From assembly GCF_005281475.1 (NCBI RefSeq), contig NZ_CP040106.1, positions 2,074,501 to 2,138,500 of the forward strand: DNA of 64,000 bases. The letters are read 5' to 3'. Below are positions 53,722 to 62,160 of the stretch, piece by piece. A program made the translations under genes and the position numbers. The notes under the pieces are model-generated. The model did not search any database and was not told where the DNA came from. It worked only from the letters and a program-made list of their open reading frames with translations. This stretch comes from Echinicola rosea (GTDB lineage Bacteria > Bacteroidota > Bacteroidia > Cytophagales > Cyclobacteriaceae). Each line of letters begins with the position of its first letter. The stretch's first letter is position 1.

Positions 53722-54480
53722 ATGTCAGGTGAATCTCACATACAGAAACGATCAATTGCTGAATTAGTTCAGGAAAACTACGTCTTTGCTGGTGTTTTAC
53801 ACTATTTTGGGATTAGTTTTTACAAGTACGAACAACGGTCACTGGAGGATGTTTGCCGTAAATTCAGGGTAAATCCTCAGCAGCTCATCAGTGAGCTAGA
53901 GGTGTGGGCGTGGAGGAAGGATCCCAGCCAAGACGAACTTTACTTGCAGCCGATCGAAGTACTGGTAGAATACCTTAAAAACAAGCACCATTTTTTCTTA
54001 AGGCACCAATTGCCTTTCTTGTCCAATATCATTTCTGGCGTAAAACTTCCCAGCAAATATGCAGGGCTATTGGCTGATCTGAGGTTGATGTTTCCGTTGT
54101 TTGTGGATGATTTTATCCACCATATCCATGAGGAAGAAAGTAAAGTGTTTGGCAGGATAAAGACACTCCAGGAAATAGAGGACAATCGGTACAGGCTGGA
54201 GGAGGCATTAAAGATTCTCAACAGGCCTTCCATCGCTGGAATGGCGCATGATCATGATGCACATGATGATGAGATGGAAGGGATCCGCAAGCTTACCAAT
54301 GGCTACCGGCTCGAAGACGGGGCACCTACGGCCATCAAAGTGCTGTACCATGAAATGCAGGAGTTCGAAAAGGAATTAATCATCCATGCCAGAATCGAAA
54401 ATGAGCTGCTGTTTCCCAAGGCGGTGGAATTAGAGAAAGAAGTGAAGCGTAAGATTATCAGTACCATAAGAATGAACTAG
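53722..54480 (+). CDS. Hemerythrin-like (RIC/ScdA-related) protein with altered N-terminal motif
   Basis: The 252-residue protein resembles the iron-sulfur repair (RIC: ScdA/YtfE) family: an N-terminal ScdA_N-like part (SIAELVQENYVFAGVLHYFGISF...RSLEDVCRKFRVNPQQLISEL) and a hemerythrin-like four-helix domain with candidate ligands in KNKHHFFLRHQLP, DFIHHIHEEE, AHDHDAHDDEM and LYHEM...IHARIENELLFPKA. The N-terminal CCGG motif of typical RIC proteins is replaced by YKYEQ, so nitric-oxide or thiol chemistry assigned to it should not apply. The stop codon directly abuts the ruvX start (TAGATG), so it leads the ruvX-def group. Confidence 0.75.
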   Translation: MSGESHIQKRSIAELVQENYVFAGVLHYFGISFYKYEQRSLEDVCRKFRVNPQQLISELEVWAWRKDPSQDELYLQPIEVLVEYLKNKHHFFLRHQLPFLSNIISGVKLPSKYAGLLADLRLMFPLFVDDFIHHIHEEESKVFGRIKTLQEIEDNRYRLEEALKILNRPSIAGMAHDHDAHDDEMEGIRKLTNGYRLEDGAPTAIKVLYHEMQEFEKELIIHARIENELLFPKAVELEKEVKRKIISTIRMN

Positions 54481-54894
54481 ATGGGCAGGGTTTTAGCGAT
54501 TGATTTGGGAACAAAAAGGACGGGTTTGGCCGTTACGGATATATTGAAAATTACTTCCAATCCGTTGGAAACCATTCGTACGATGGACTTGGACAAGTAC
54601 CTGAAAGCATATGTGGAGAAGGAAGATGTAGAGGCCATTGTGGTGGGATTTCCAAAATCCATGGATGGCAGTGATACTAATATGACACAGCCTGCCATTA
54701 GGCTCAAAGACCGGCTTTCCAAAACGTACCCTGATTTAAAAATAGTGCTGGTAGATGAGCGGTTTACCTCCAAAATGGCCATGCAGAGCATGATTACCAT
54801 GGGCAGTAAAAAAAAAGATAGAAGAGAAAAGGCTGGTAACCTGGATAAGATCAGTGCGGCCATCATACTACAAACATATTTAGACCAACTATGA
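54481..54894 (+). CDS. ruvX: Putative pre-16S rRNA nuclease / Holliday junction resolvase YqgF family
   Basis: The 137-residue RNase H-fold protein has the expected YqgF signatures: AIDLGTKRTGLAVTD with Asp8, IVVGFPKSMDGSD, VLVDERFTS with Glu93 and a C-terminal DKISAAIILQTYL with Asp122. Family members mature the 5' end of 16S rRNA or act on Holliday junctions. It starts directly at the stop of the hemerythrin-like gene and overlaps the peptide deformylase start by four bases, so the three genes form one unit. Confidence 0.93.
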   Translation: MGRVLAIDLGTKRTGLAVTDILKITSNPLETIRTMDLDKYLKAYVEKEDVEAIVVGFPKSMDGSDTNMTQPAIRLKDRLSKTYPDLKIVLVDERFTSKMAMQSMITMGSKKKDRREKAGNLDKISAAIILQTYLDQL

Positions 54895-55445
54895 TATATC
54901 CGATTGTAGCATACGGAAACCCCATATTAAAGAAAGAAACAGAGGAGATCAACGAAGGAGAAGATATCAATGAACTTATCTCGGATATGTTTGACACTAT
55001 GGACCATGCCAGCGGCGTAGGCCTGGCAGCACCCCAAATCAACAAAGGAATCCGGCTTTTTGTGATAGACAGTTCATTGATGCTTGACGAGGACAGCGAA
55101 GAAAAAGGTTTTCGTAAGGCATTTATCAATCCCATAATCCTGGATGAGTATGGCGATGACTATAGCTTTGAAGAAGGCTGCTTGAGTATTCCTGATGTGA
55201 GGGCTGAGATCACCCGTCCGGAGACATTGACCATTGAGTATTTTGATGAAAACTGGAACTTGAAGGAGGAGGCGTTTTCAGGCATGACCGCACGGGTTAT
55301 CCAGCATGAGTATGATCACCTGGAAGGAATCCTTTTTGTAGATTATATTAAAGGCCTCAAAAAAAGGTTGGTGAAGAGCAAACTGGTCGATATCAGCAAA
55401 GGAAAAGTACCAACGGATTACAGGATGATTTATCCAACTAGGTAG
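54891..55445 (+). CDS. def: Peptide deformylase
   Basis: The 184-residue iron-dependent enzyme has all three motifs: GVGLAAPQ (42-49), EGCLS (95-99, metal ligand Cys97) and QHEYDHLEG (138-146, His139 and His143 as ligands, Glu140 catalytic). It removes the formyl group from nascent proteins. It overlaps ruvX by ATGA and is followed by a terminator, and the ruvX-def order is common in Bacteroidota. Fully intact and expected to be essential. Confidence 0.97.
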   Translation: MIYPIVAYGNPILKKETEEINEGEDINELISDMFDTMDHASGVGLAAPQINKGIRLFVIDSSLMLDEDSEEKGFRKAFINPIILDEYGDDYSFEEGCLSIPDVRAEITRPETLTIEYFDENWNLKEEAFSGMTARVIQHEYDHLEGILFVDYIKGLKKRLVKSKLVDISKGKVPTDYRMIYPTR

Positions 55446-55514
55446 CCGGTCACCTGCTCCAATACCAATACGATTGGTGAGACAGAAAAGAAATTAGACC
55501 GTTTTATGAAATTG

Positions 55515-55545
55515 AAAAAAGTAGGCTTTCCACCTACTTTTTTTG
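55515..55545 (+). terminator. Terminator after def
   Basis: AAAAAAGTAGG / CCTACTTTTTTT forms a stem with a CTTTCCA loop and T run, 70 bases after the def stop and just before the nitrilase-family gene. Confidence 0.75.
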
Positions 55546-55558
55546 TAATATAGCGCGC

Positions 55559-56359
55559 ATGGAAGACCTCAAAATAGCACTTATTCAGACTGATTTGTAT
55601 TGGCAAGACCGTGGTGCCAATTTGGCCATGTTGGAGGAGAAAATCTGGCCACTACAGGGAAAGGTAGATCTTATCGTGCTCCCAGAGATGTTTCCTACGG
55701 GATTTTCCATGGAGGTAGAGAAGCTTGCAGAGCCGATGAACTTTACCACTACCAAGTGGCTTCAGCAAATGGCTTTGCAAACAAAAGCAGTCGTGACTGG
55801 CAGTGTGATCATCAAGGATGGAAAGGGTTTTTATAACCGGTTGCTGTGGGTACGACCTGATGGTGAAGTGTCCTATTATGACAAGCGGCACCTTTTTAGG
55901 ATGGCAGATGAGGAGCATCACTTTAGCATGGGGAGAAAGCGCGAAATTTTTTCCCTAAAAGGCTGGAGGATTCTTCCTCAAGTGTGTTATGACCTCAGGT
56001 TTCCTGTGTGGTCCAGAAATACCTCCAATAGTAATGGCCAAATGGAATATGACCTGGCTTTTTATATTGCTTCTTGGCCGGCGGCAAGAGACAGTGCCTG
56101 GGACGTTTTACTCCAGGCAAGGGCCGTAGAAAACCTCTGCTATACCCTAGGCGTCAACAGGGTAGGGGAAGATGGAAATGGTATTGCCTATTCTGGACAT
56201 TCTGGAGCTTATGATTTTAAAGGCAGTACGATGGCCTTTTCCAGTGAAAAGGAAGAGGTGCTATTGGTGACTCTGGATGCAAATGCACTGGTCCGCTACC
56301 GGAAAAAGTTCCCAGCTTGGATGGACGCTGATAAGTTTGAGATTGAGCAGCGCAATTGA
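55559..56359 (+). CDS. Nitrilase-superfamily amidase (omega-amidase YafV type)
   Basis: The 266-residue carbon-nitrogen hydrolase has the Glu-Lys-Cys triad: Glu43 (VLPEMFPTGFSM), Lys109 (YYDKRHLF) and Cys143 (QVCYDLRFPVWSRN). The sequence style (MADEEHHFSMG; WPAARDSAWDVLLQARAVENLCYTLGVNRVGEDGNG) matches the omega-amidase/YafV branch, which hydrolyses alpha-ketoglutaramate and alpha-ketosuccinamate. It begins 14 bases after a terminator, so it has its own promoter. The substrate is inferred from the subfamily. Confidence 0.9.
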   Translation: MEDLKIALIQTDLYWQDRGANLAMLEEKIWPLQGKVDLIVLPEMFPTGFSMEVEKLAEPMNFTTTKWLQQMALQTKAVVTGSVIIKDGKGFYNRLLWVRPDGEVSYYDKRHLFRMADEEHHFSMGRKREIFSLKGWRILPQVCYDLRFPVWSRNTSNSNGQMEYDLAFYIASWPAARDSAWDVLLQARAVENLCYTLGVNRVGEDGNGIAYSGHSGAYDFKGSTMAFSSEKEEVLLVTLDANALVRYRKKFPAWMDADKFEIEQRN

Positions 56360-56557
56360 TTTTTATCCAAATATGCCTTTTTTTCCAAGCAGAAAGCTGT
56401 TGTATCTATAGCAAATGGAAGGTACTTGATGTTGTTGTGTTGGGTTACCAAGCTTGCCCATCTACGGCGGACCGATGGCTTAGGCAAGACTGGTGTGTTT
56501 TACCTGTTGTTTCGATAGCTGAATTACGGAACCATGAGCATTGAGTTTTTAACTTAC

Positions 56558-56730
56558 TAACCTCAGTTCGATTATAAAACCGTCACTACGAGGCTTAGCG
56601 GTAGGCCTGAGCGGGTGGAAGCCGTGGCAGCTCGCCGCGGCGAGTTGCCACACCCTTTTCCAACCCACATCCTCCTAAAAAGGGTTCGCAATAACGCTTT
56701 TTATACTAAAAATAAGTCGAGCTCAGGTTA
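56558..56730 (-). repeat. MITE-like fold-back element, family M1, full-length copy 2
   Basis: This 173-bp copy in the opposite orientation to 861-1032 has the same inverted ends (TAACCTCAGTTCGATT and AAGTCGAGCTCAGGTTA). The central hairpin reads CTCGCCGCGGCGAG here and CTCGAAATACCGAG in the first copy: the stem is kept and the loop differs. It ends seven bases before the stop of the type IX cargo gene. The rest of the gap from 56360 shows nothing recognisable. Confidence 0.75.
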
Positions 56731-56737
56731 CTATCAT

Positions 56738-58864
56738 CTACTCCACAATCAGTTTTTTTGTAGTTCCTTTGCCTGTATCAGCCGTGAATTGTACGTAATA
56801 GATTCCGCTGGCCAAGGTGCTTACGTCCATTTCCACAGGGGTATTTGCTTCAATGTCCACTTCCTCCATGAGCACTTGCCCCAATGAATTGACCATTCGT
56901 GCCTTGCCTGACTCGTTGCTGAGTAAAAAGGCAGGGCCACTGCTGGGATTTGGGTAAAGGTTTACCTGAAGCTGGCCATCCACTGGCGGATCGATGCCAG
57001 ATGAAATGTCCTCCAGTAACTGCAATCCCCCGCCATTGTTGCCCAGCACCAAATGAGTCTTGGCGCCAAATGCCTCTGGCACAGCCGCGATCCACGTGTT
57101 GCGTCCCAGCCGAGTGGCCGTCACGTTGCCGTTTGGTAAGGTCAAAAGTTCCGTTTGTGGGTTGTTGGAATTGATGAAATCCGGGATGTAGCTGAGAATG
57201 CCTCGCTGGTCAATGGCGTACAGGTCGAGACTACCATTGGCAGGGATGGATTTGACTGCTAAATTTCGACGCGATGGATTGTCCGAGAAGCCCAAATAAT
57301 CCTCGTTTAATAACTCAAAAGTGGGCGTTTCTTCAAAAACCACTCTGTAGCGCAGCAATTCTCCCGTTTGGCGAGCCAGTAGCATGAAGTTTTCACCATT
57401 GTGTTGATAGAAATCAAAATGATCATTAGCTCGAAGGGTAACATTAGGAAGGTCAACTGGTATGAGGTTATCTGCTGCACCGCTTTGGGCGTAAAGCAAA
57501 TCCCTCGTCAATACGAAATCTTCAATTTTCACTCCTGAAATGAACAGGTGCTGCTGTTGTGCCGCGGAAGTGACTTCCAAGTATTGCAGGTCTGTCAGAT
57601 CTAGCGAGGAGAGGTTCAGGTAATCCGTTTCTATAAGGGCCAAGGCTTCGCCATCCCAAGTATAAAGGAAGGCTTGGCCGACTGGGGTTCCGTTTAAGAT
57701 GGTGTTGGCAGTGACGATCAGCTGGCCGGAGGTATTGTTGCCTTTAAAAAATGGCCTGGTATTTTCTCCCAAATCAATCATTTTCTCTTGCAGAAATGCC
57801 TGTGTTTGCATTGCGGGATTGGCAGATGCTGCCATTTGATAGATGCTTTGGGAAAAGTCAATTCCGGCAGTCAGGCTGGTTTGGGAGCTGTTTGAGGAGA
57901 TCAACAGCTCACCGTTTAGGTACTGCCCTACGTGGAAGATCGGGAACTTGGGCAGGTCTCCAAATCCAGGGATGGAGGTTTCCGAGCTGGTGAAAAGGGG
58001 AGTAGTGTTTGTCCCTTGGTTGGGTAGGTAGTAGAGCGTGTTGCATTCATCCTGTCCCATGACCAGGTCCAGCAGGCCGTCATTGTTAAAGTCCTGAAGG
58101 AGAATGGAATGGCCCCCAGCGTGTTTTATGGAGTTGTTTTCGTGGTTTTGGGGGAGTTTTCTGGAGATCAGGTCTCCGTCACAGGTTCGGCCAAAAGAAA
58201 AATTGCCACAGCCACAAAACTCAAAATTGCCCCAGCGCACTTTTGGGTTTGCAAAGCCATCTATTCCGGCGGAGCCATTTCGTTCGACACTGGTGTTTTG
58301 GTAATACTCCAAGTAATCCCCCACAGTAAAGTTAAAGATCACCACATCCAGGTCTCCGTCACCATCCAGGTCTTGGATGGCAGGCGTATCAAGGTTGTTT
58401 GCTTGAAAGTTGGAGCCATTTTCCAATTTCAGGAAATTCTCAGCCACTTCCCAAGAGGGATAGGACTGGCCTGATGGTGTAATGTTTCGATAGGCTTTGA
58501 TCCCAAAAGCAGTGGAGGTAAAGAGGTCTTTTTTGCCATCTCTGTCAAAATCCGCCAATACCAAAAAGCCATTTACGTCCTCTGGGAAATAGTGGTGCAT
58601 GTACGGTAAGTGATTGAAGGTGTCCCCATTTTGCTCAAACACCTTGATGTTGCGGGAATTGATGTCCCAGATGACCAGCTCTTCCGTTCCGTTGCTATTG
58701 ACGTCCATGGCCTGGATCTGTGCGGCATTGATTCCACCGGCCAAGGCCATGGACAGGGCTTCCCCGTTTTGACTAACTTCTTTTTCTGTAAAACGGTAGG
58801 CTTTTTGTCCCTGGCTGGAAAAAGTAATCAGTAAAAGAACAAATGATAAAAGGTGTTTCATCAA
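56738..58864 (-). CDS. FG-GAP/VCBS-repeat protein with type IX secretion C-terminal domain
   Basis: The 708-residue protein has a signal peptide (MMKHLLSFVLLLITFSSQGQ) and a propeller-like body with FG-GAP/VCBS motifs (DVNSNGTEELVIWD; DFDRDGKKDLFTSTAFG; QDLDGDGDLDVVIFNFT; DFNNDGLLDLVMGQDE) that probably bind calcium. A C-terminal type A sorting domain (LQVNLYPNPSSG... LASGIYYVQFTA... TTKKLIVE) follows, so it is predicted to leave the cell through the type IX system. Four Cys near the middle (CGCGNFSFGRTC) are unusual for this family and may be disulfide-linked. Its ligand is unknown. It is divergent from murF. Confidence 0.88.
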   Translation of the reverse strand: MMKHLLSFVLLLITFSSQGQKAYRFTEKEVSQNGEALSMALAGGINAAQIQAMDVNSNGTEELVIWDINSRNIKVFEQNGDTFNHLPYMHHYFPEDVNGFLVLADFDRDGKKDLFTSTAFGIKAYRNITPSGQSYPSWEVAENFLKLENGSNFQANNLDTPAIQDLDGDGDLDVVIFNFTVGDYLEYYQNTSVERNGSAGIDGFANPKVRWGNFEFCGCGNFSFGRTCDGDLISRKLPQNHENNSIKHAGGHSILLQDFNNDGLLDLVMGQDECNTLYYLPNQGTNTTPLFTSSETSIPGFGDLPKFPIFHVGQYLNGELLISSNSSQTSLTAGIDFSQSIYQMAASANPAMQTQAFLQEKMIDLGENTRPFFKGNNTSGQLIVTANTILNGTPVGQAFLYTWDGEALALIETDYLNLSSLDLTDLQYLEVTSAAQQQHLFISGVKIEDFVLTRDLLYAQSGAADNLIPVDLPNVTLRANDHFDFYQHNGENFMLLARQTGELLRYRVVFEETPTFELLNEDYLGFSDNPSRRNLAVKSIPANGSLDLYAIDQRGILSYIPDFINSNNPQTELLTLPNGNVTATRLGRNTWIAAVPEAFGAKTHLVLGNNGGGLQLLEDISSGIDPPVDGQLQVNLYPNPSSGPAFLLSNESGKARMVNSLGQVLMEEVDIEANTPVEMDVSTLASGIYYVQFTADTGKGTTKKLIVE

Positions 58865-59087
58865 TAAATGAAGGTTATTCAGCTATAGCAAAGATGGAGA
58901 AACTTTAGTTTTACGTCTAAAATTAAACGAACAATCTTGCATAAAGATGTGATGGAATCGTTTATTTTGGGTAAAAATTGATCAGTGGGGCTTTGGGGCA
59001 GCCAATGGTGAAGTGGCTGCAGGAAACGCAAATTCGATATTGATTGATTCGGTTTATCTGTATTAAATAGTTTACATATCATTACAA

Positions 59088-60383
59088 ATGTCTAGCATAG
59101 CATCTCTGTACAGCATTTACAAAAAATCAACAGGCGTAAGCACGGATACCCGTAAGATAGGAGCGGGCAATCTTTTTTTTGCCTTGAAAGGGCCAAACTT
59201 CAACGCGAACTCCTTTGCTGCAAAGGCACTTGAAATGGGGGCTGCTGCTGTGGTGATCGATGAGGGAGCTTTTGCAGTGGAAGGTGATGAACGTTATGTG
59301 TTGGTGGAGGATGTGTTGGTTGCTTTGCAAAAACTTGCCAATTATCACCGTAAACAATTGGACATTCCTTTTTTGGCGATCACAGGCAGTAACGGCAAAA
59401 CCACCACCAAGGAACTGGTCAATGTGGTGCTGAGAAATAAATTCAAGACCTATGCCACAGAGGGCAACCTCAATAACCACATCGGCGTACCGCTGACATT
59501 GCTGGCCATGGATGAGCGGACCGAATTGGGAATCGTGGAGATGGGTGCCAATAAAATCGGGGATATTGCTGAACTTTGTGAAATAGCCGAGCCCACCCAC
59601 GGGCTGATCACTAATATTGGCAGGGCCCATTTGGAAGGCTTTGGTGGATTTGAAGGGGTGTTACGGGCAAAGACCGAGCTGTACCAGTTTTTGATCAGCC
59701 GTCACGGCAAAATCTTCGTCAATAGCCAAAATCAAATCCTGGCCAACATGATGAAGCGGATGAATGGTCCCGTGACCTATCCTGCCAAAGGTGATTTTTA
59801 CCACTGTGAGCTAGTGGAGGCCAATCCATTTGTGACATTCAAGACGGCTGATGGAAGCGTGTACGAAACAAAGATGCTTGGAGGCTATAATTTTGAGAAT
59901 ATTGCTACTGCTCTGACGGTAGGGAAGTTTTTTGGGATAGAGGAAAAGGCAGGGGCAGCGGCTGTTTGTGCATATACCCCAGGCAATATGCGCTCCCAAT
60001 TGATCGAAAAGCGCAGTAACATCATCGTGCTGGACGCCTATAATGCCAATCCCAGTAGCATGGAGCAGGCCATCAGGACATTTGGGAAGATGACCGGAAA
60101 GCCTCATAAAATGGTCATTTTGGGAGATATGTACGAACTTGGCGACAACACCGTCGAAGAGCATAAGAAATTAGGTGAATGGGTGAATGAGTATGCTATT
60201 GACAAAGTGTGCTTTACAGGAGAGCTTACTCAAAATGCCTTGCTGACGGCACCAAGAGCACTGTATTTTCCTGATCCCTTCAGCCTTCGTAATTGGCTGG
60301 GAGATTCCAAGCTGGAAGATCACCTCATCCTGATCAAAGGCAGCCGCGGCATGAAGCTTGAAGGTTTGGTGGAATTTATCTGA
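59088..60383 (+). CDS. murF: UDP-N-acetylmuramoyl-tripeptide--D-alanyl-D-alanine ligase
   Basis: The 431-residue Mur ligase has an N-terminal UDP-binding domain (STDTRKIGAGNLFFALKGPNFNANSF), the ATP loop AITGSNGKTTTKEL (P-loop about 100-107), TEGNLNNHIGVPLTLL, GIVEMGANKIGDI and LDAYNANPSSMEQAI, then the C-terminal domain ending LIKGSRGMKLEG. This combination identifies MurF rather than MurC/D/E. It adds D-Ala-D-Ala to the peptidoglycan precursor in the cytoplasm. It stands alone here, divergent from the type IX cargo gene and separated from the dcw cluster. Confidence 0.96.
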   Translation: MSSIASLYSIYKKSTGVSTDTRKIGAGNLFFALKGPNFNANSFAAKALEMGAAAVVIDEGAFAVEGDERYVLVEDVLVALQKLANYHRKQLDIPFLAITGSNGKTTTKELVNVVLRNKFKTYATEGNLNNHIGVPLTLLAMDERTELGIVEMGANKIGDIAELCEIAEPTHGLITNIGRAHLEGFGGFEGVLRAKTELYQFLISRHGKIFVNSQNQILANMMKRMNGPVTYPAKGDFYHCELVEANPFVTFKTADGSVYETKMLGGYNFENIATALTVGKFFGIEEKAGAAAVCAYTPGNMRSQLIEKRSNIIVLDAYNANPSSMEQAIRTFGKMTGKPHKMVILGDMYELGDNTVEEHKKLGEWVNEYAIDKVCFTGELTQNALLTAPRALYFPDPFSLRNWLGDSKLEDHLILIKGSRGMKLEGLVEFI

Positions 60384-60516
60384 GGGATTTAGAAATTAGG
60401 GTATAGTAAGGCTTTGAGTTTGATCGAGTGGGTACGGTGATTTTAAATTACTTGGGTCAAGGTGTCCTGGTTGAAAATATAGGCTAGCCGAAATAGGAGG
60501 CATTCTTTGCACTTGT

Positions 60517-60573
60517 AGCTTTTACTGACATCCGTCTGGACAGACGATAACGGTTCCTAATCCATAAATCGGG
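60517..60573 (+). repeat. Partial, diverged fold-back element of family F
   Basis: CTTGTAGCTTTTACTGAC...ATAACGGTTCCTAATCCATAAATCGGG matches the right half of the element at 31205-31372 (CTTGTAGTTTCAGCTC...ATAACGATTCCTAATGCATAAAACGG), with an insertion containing the small palindrome CGTCTGGACAGACG. It directly abuts element R5. Confidence 0.5.
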
Positions 60574-60574
60574 C

Positions 60575-61183
60575 AATGCCGTTTAGTTAAGGGGATTTCC
60601 TTCTTTTCATATACCAAAAAGTCCTTTTTTTGATTGACTTTGGTTGGGGAAACCTGATCAACCTGGTGGATTTTATCCTTTTCCTTTTTTCCCCCGAAAG
60701 CCTTCGGGGCGGGCTATTGATGAAAAAAGAAAGAAAAAAATCTAGGCCGGTGGTCTGCCCTTTAAAATGGGACATGGATTTACCCTGCGACGTGGATCCG
60801 CCACCCATTTTAATTTCCAGCCGATGGCTACGGCCTAAAAGCGAGTGGGGCTCGCTGTTCCACGACGCGAGCCAACTCCCTTTCTTAACTGCCTGCACCA
60901 CCGGATGAAAAACAGGCATACCAAGGGCCGTCAAAAGGAAGCGATACATTTTTGGGACTTATTAACTGAATTCGCCTTGCAGGTATTGGACGTTAAGAAA
61001 TTAAAAACGGGCGGGCAAAAAGGCAGGCTTGTTTGACGAAGTGCTGCCCAAAAAGAATGTTGGCAGCTCAAGAAGGTTTACATGGCTTTAGACAGGAGGA
61101 GTTTGCCTGCATGAGGGGTAGACTTTAATTTTAGCCCAATAGCTGCACACCTGTGCGCCGTGGCGTAGCGGCGGGGTTTTTTG
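60575..61183 (+). repeat. Dispersed element R5 (family R), long left module, right end missing
   Basis: The left terminal repeat AATGCCGTTTAGTTAAG starts at 60575. It is followed by a module shared with R1 and R4 (TTGATTGACTTTGG; GGTGGATTTTATCC; CCCCCGAAAGCCTTCGGGG) and then, after unique sequence, by the core shared with R2/R3 (GACGTTAAGAAATTAAAA; CAGGCTTGTTTGACGAAGTG; GTTTGCCTGCATGAGGGG). It stops at GCGGCGGGGTTTTTTG, close to the point where R2 carries the intron, and the right terminal repeat is missing. A short frame at 60630-60908 resembles other repeat-derived frames and is not called a gene. From here to 61348 nothing else is seen. Confidence 0.7.
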
Positions 61184-61348
61184 AATTTTATAGTCTGTTC
61201 ACAAGAGCGAATCAGGCCTGTCTAAAATTTACCTTCGTCATACCATGTACAACCCTATTTATAATGTCTTTATAGGTCAAAAATATTGCCTTTATAGAAA
61301 TCTGGATTTATATTAAATGATTGAATATCAATTATTTAAATTGTGATT

Positions 61349-61975
61349 ATGAAGGGTAAATTGTGTGTGGTTTTAGGTGTTTACAGCTTGCTTTTTTTCA
61401 TTGGGCTGATTTCATGCATTACATGTGGACCTTTCCCAAATAAAATCAAGAATGTTGGCTTGGATTGGTACAATGTGATTGTATCGTTTTCTGAGGATGA
61501 GGTGATCATTGATGATGCGTCCAGTGATACAGTAAGGTATGATCAATATGCTATCGTTATGGTTCCACGGCAAGAAACCTATTATGGCCAAGGAGAAAAG
61601 GGGTGGGGCTTGAATTTCATACAGCCTACATATGCCTGTTCCCCAGTTACGCCCAAAACGGATGAGAGAGTTGAGCGGATTACTGTTTTAAGCAGTAGGG
61701 ACTTTGATGCAGATCACCCCGCTGGGACTGATTTGGCAGGGCTATTTGATGTAGTGGTTAACGAGGGCTGGTACTATTCACAGGAACCAATGCGTTTAGT
61801 CGATTATTTAAAAACCGACCCTTTAGTAGCAGCTCAAATAATTCTCGTTTTGACCAGTGAGCCAGAGATAACTACAGGGTTTGAATTTTTAGTTGAGTAC
61901 TATCAGGACGGTGTAGAGGATAATGACTTTTATAGTTTTACCACTGATCAGATTGTGATAAAGAAAGGTGAATAG
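61349..61975 (+). CDS. Putative lipoprotein of unknown function
   Basis: The ATG at 61349 starts a signal (MKGKLCVVLGVYSLLFFIGLISC) with the acylated Cys in LISC, so the 208-residue protein should be a lipoprotein; a GTG two codons upstream is less likely. The mature part starts with a second Cys (SCITCGPFPNK) and is otherwise an ordinary beta-rich globular sequence (VGLDWYNVIVSFSEDEVIIDDASSD; VRYDQYAIVMVP; VERITVLSSRDFD; TTGFEFLVEYYQDG). No known family was recognised. It lies next to element R5 and not in an operon. Confidence 0.65.
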   Translation: MKGKLCVVLGVYSLLFFIGLISCITCGPFPNKIKNVGLDWYNVIVSFSEDEVIIDDASSDTVRYDQYAIVMVPRQETYYGQGEKGWGLNFIQPTYACSPVTPKTDERVERITVLSSRDFDADHPAGTDLAGLFDVVVNEGWYYSQEPMRLVDYLKTDPLVAAQIILVLTSEPEITTGFEFLVEYYQDGVEDNDFYSFTTDQIVIKKGE

Positions 61976-62160
61976 CGTTTGGTGTTTGACCTGCAATCTC
62001 CATTCAGAAATATCCAGCGAAAATGGCTCGGAAATCCTATCTTAAACCCTGTTTGACGCTTTAGCGTGCGTCTTATGTTCCAGTGTATTAGCTACACAAA
62101 TTAGCTGGTTTACCTTGCTTTTTACCAAGTCATGGAATGCCGGTTTAATACAATGTTTTT

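Noticed and set aside
60630..60908. Frame MIDFGWGNLINLVDFILFLF in element R5, related to minus-strand 14932-15339
   Set aside because: Arises from the shared left module of the R family; the downstream parts differ completely between copies.
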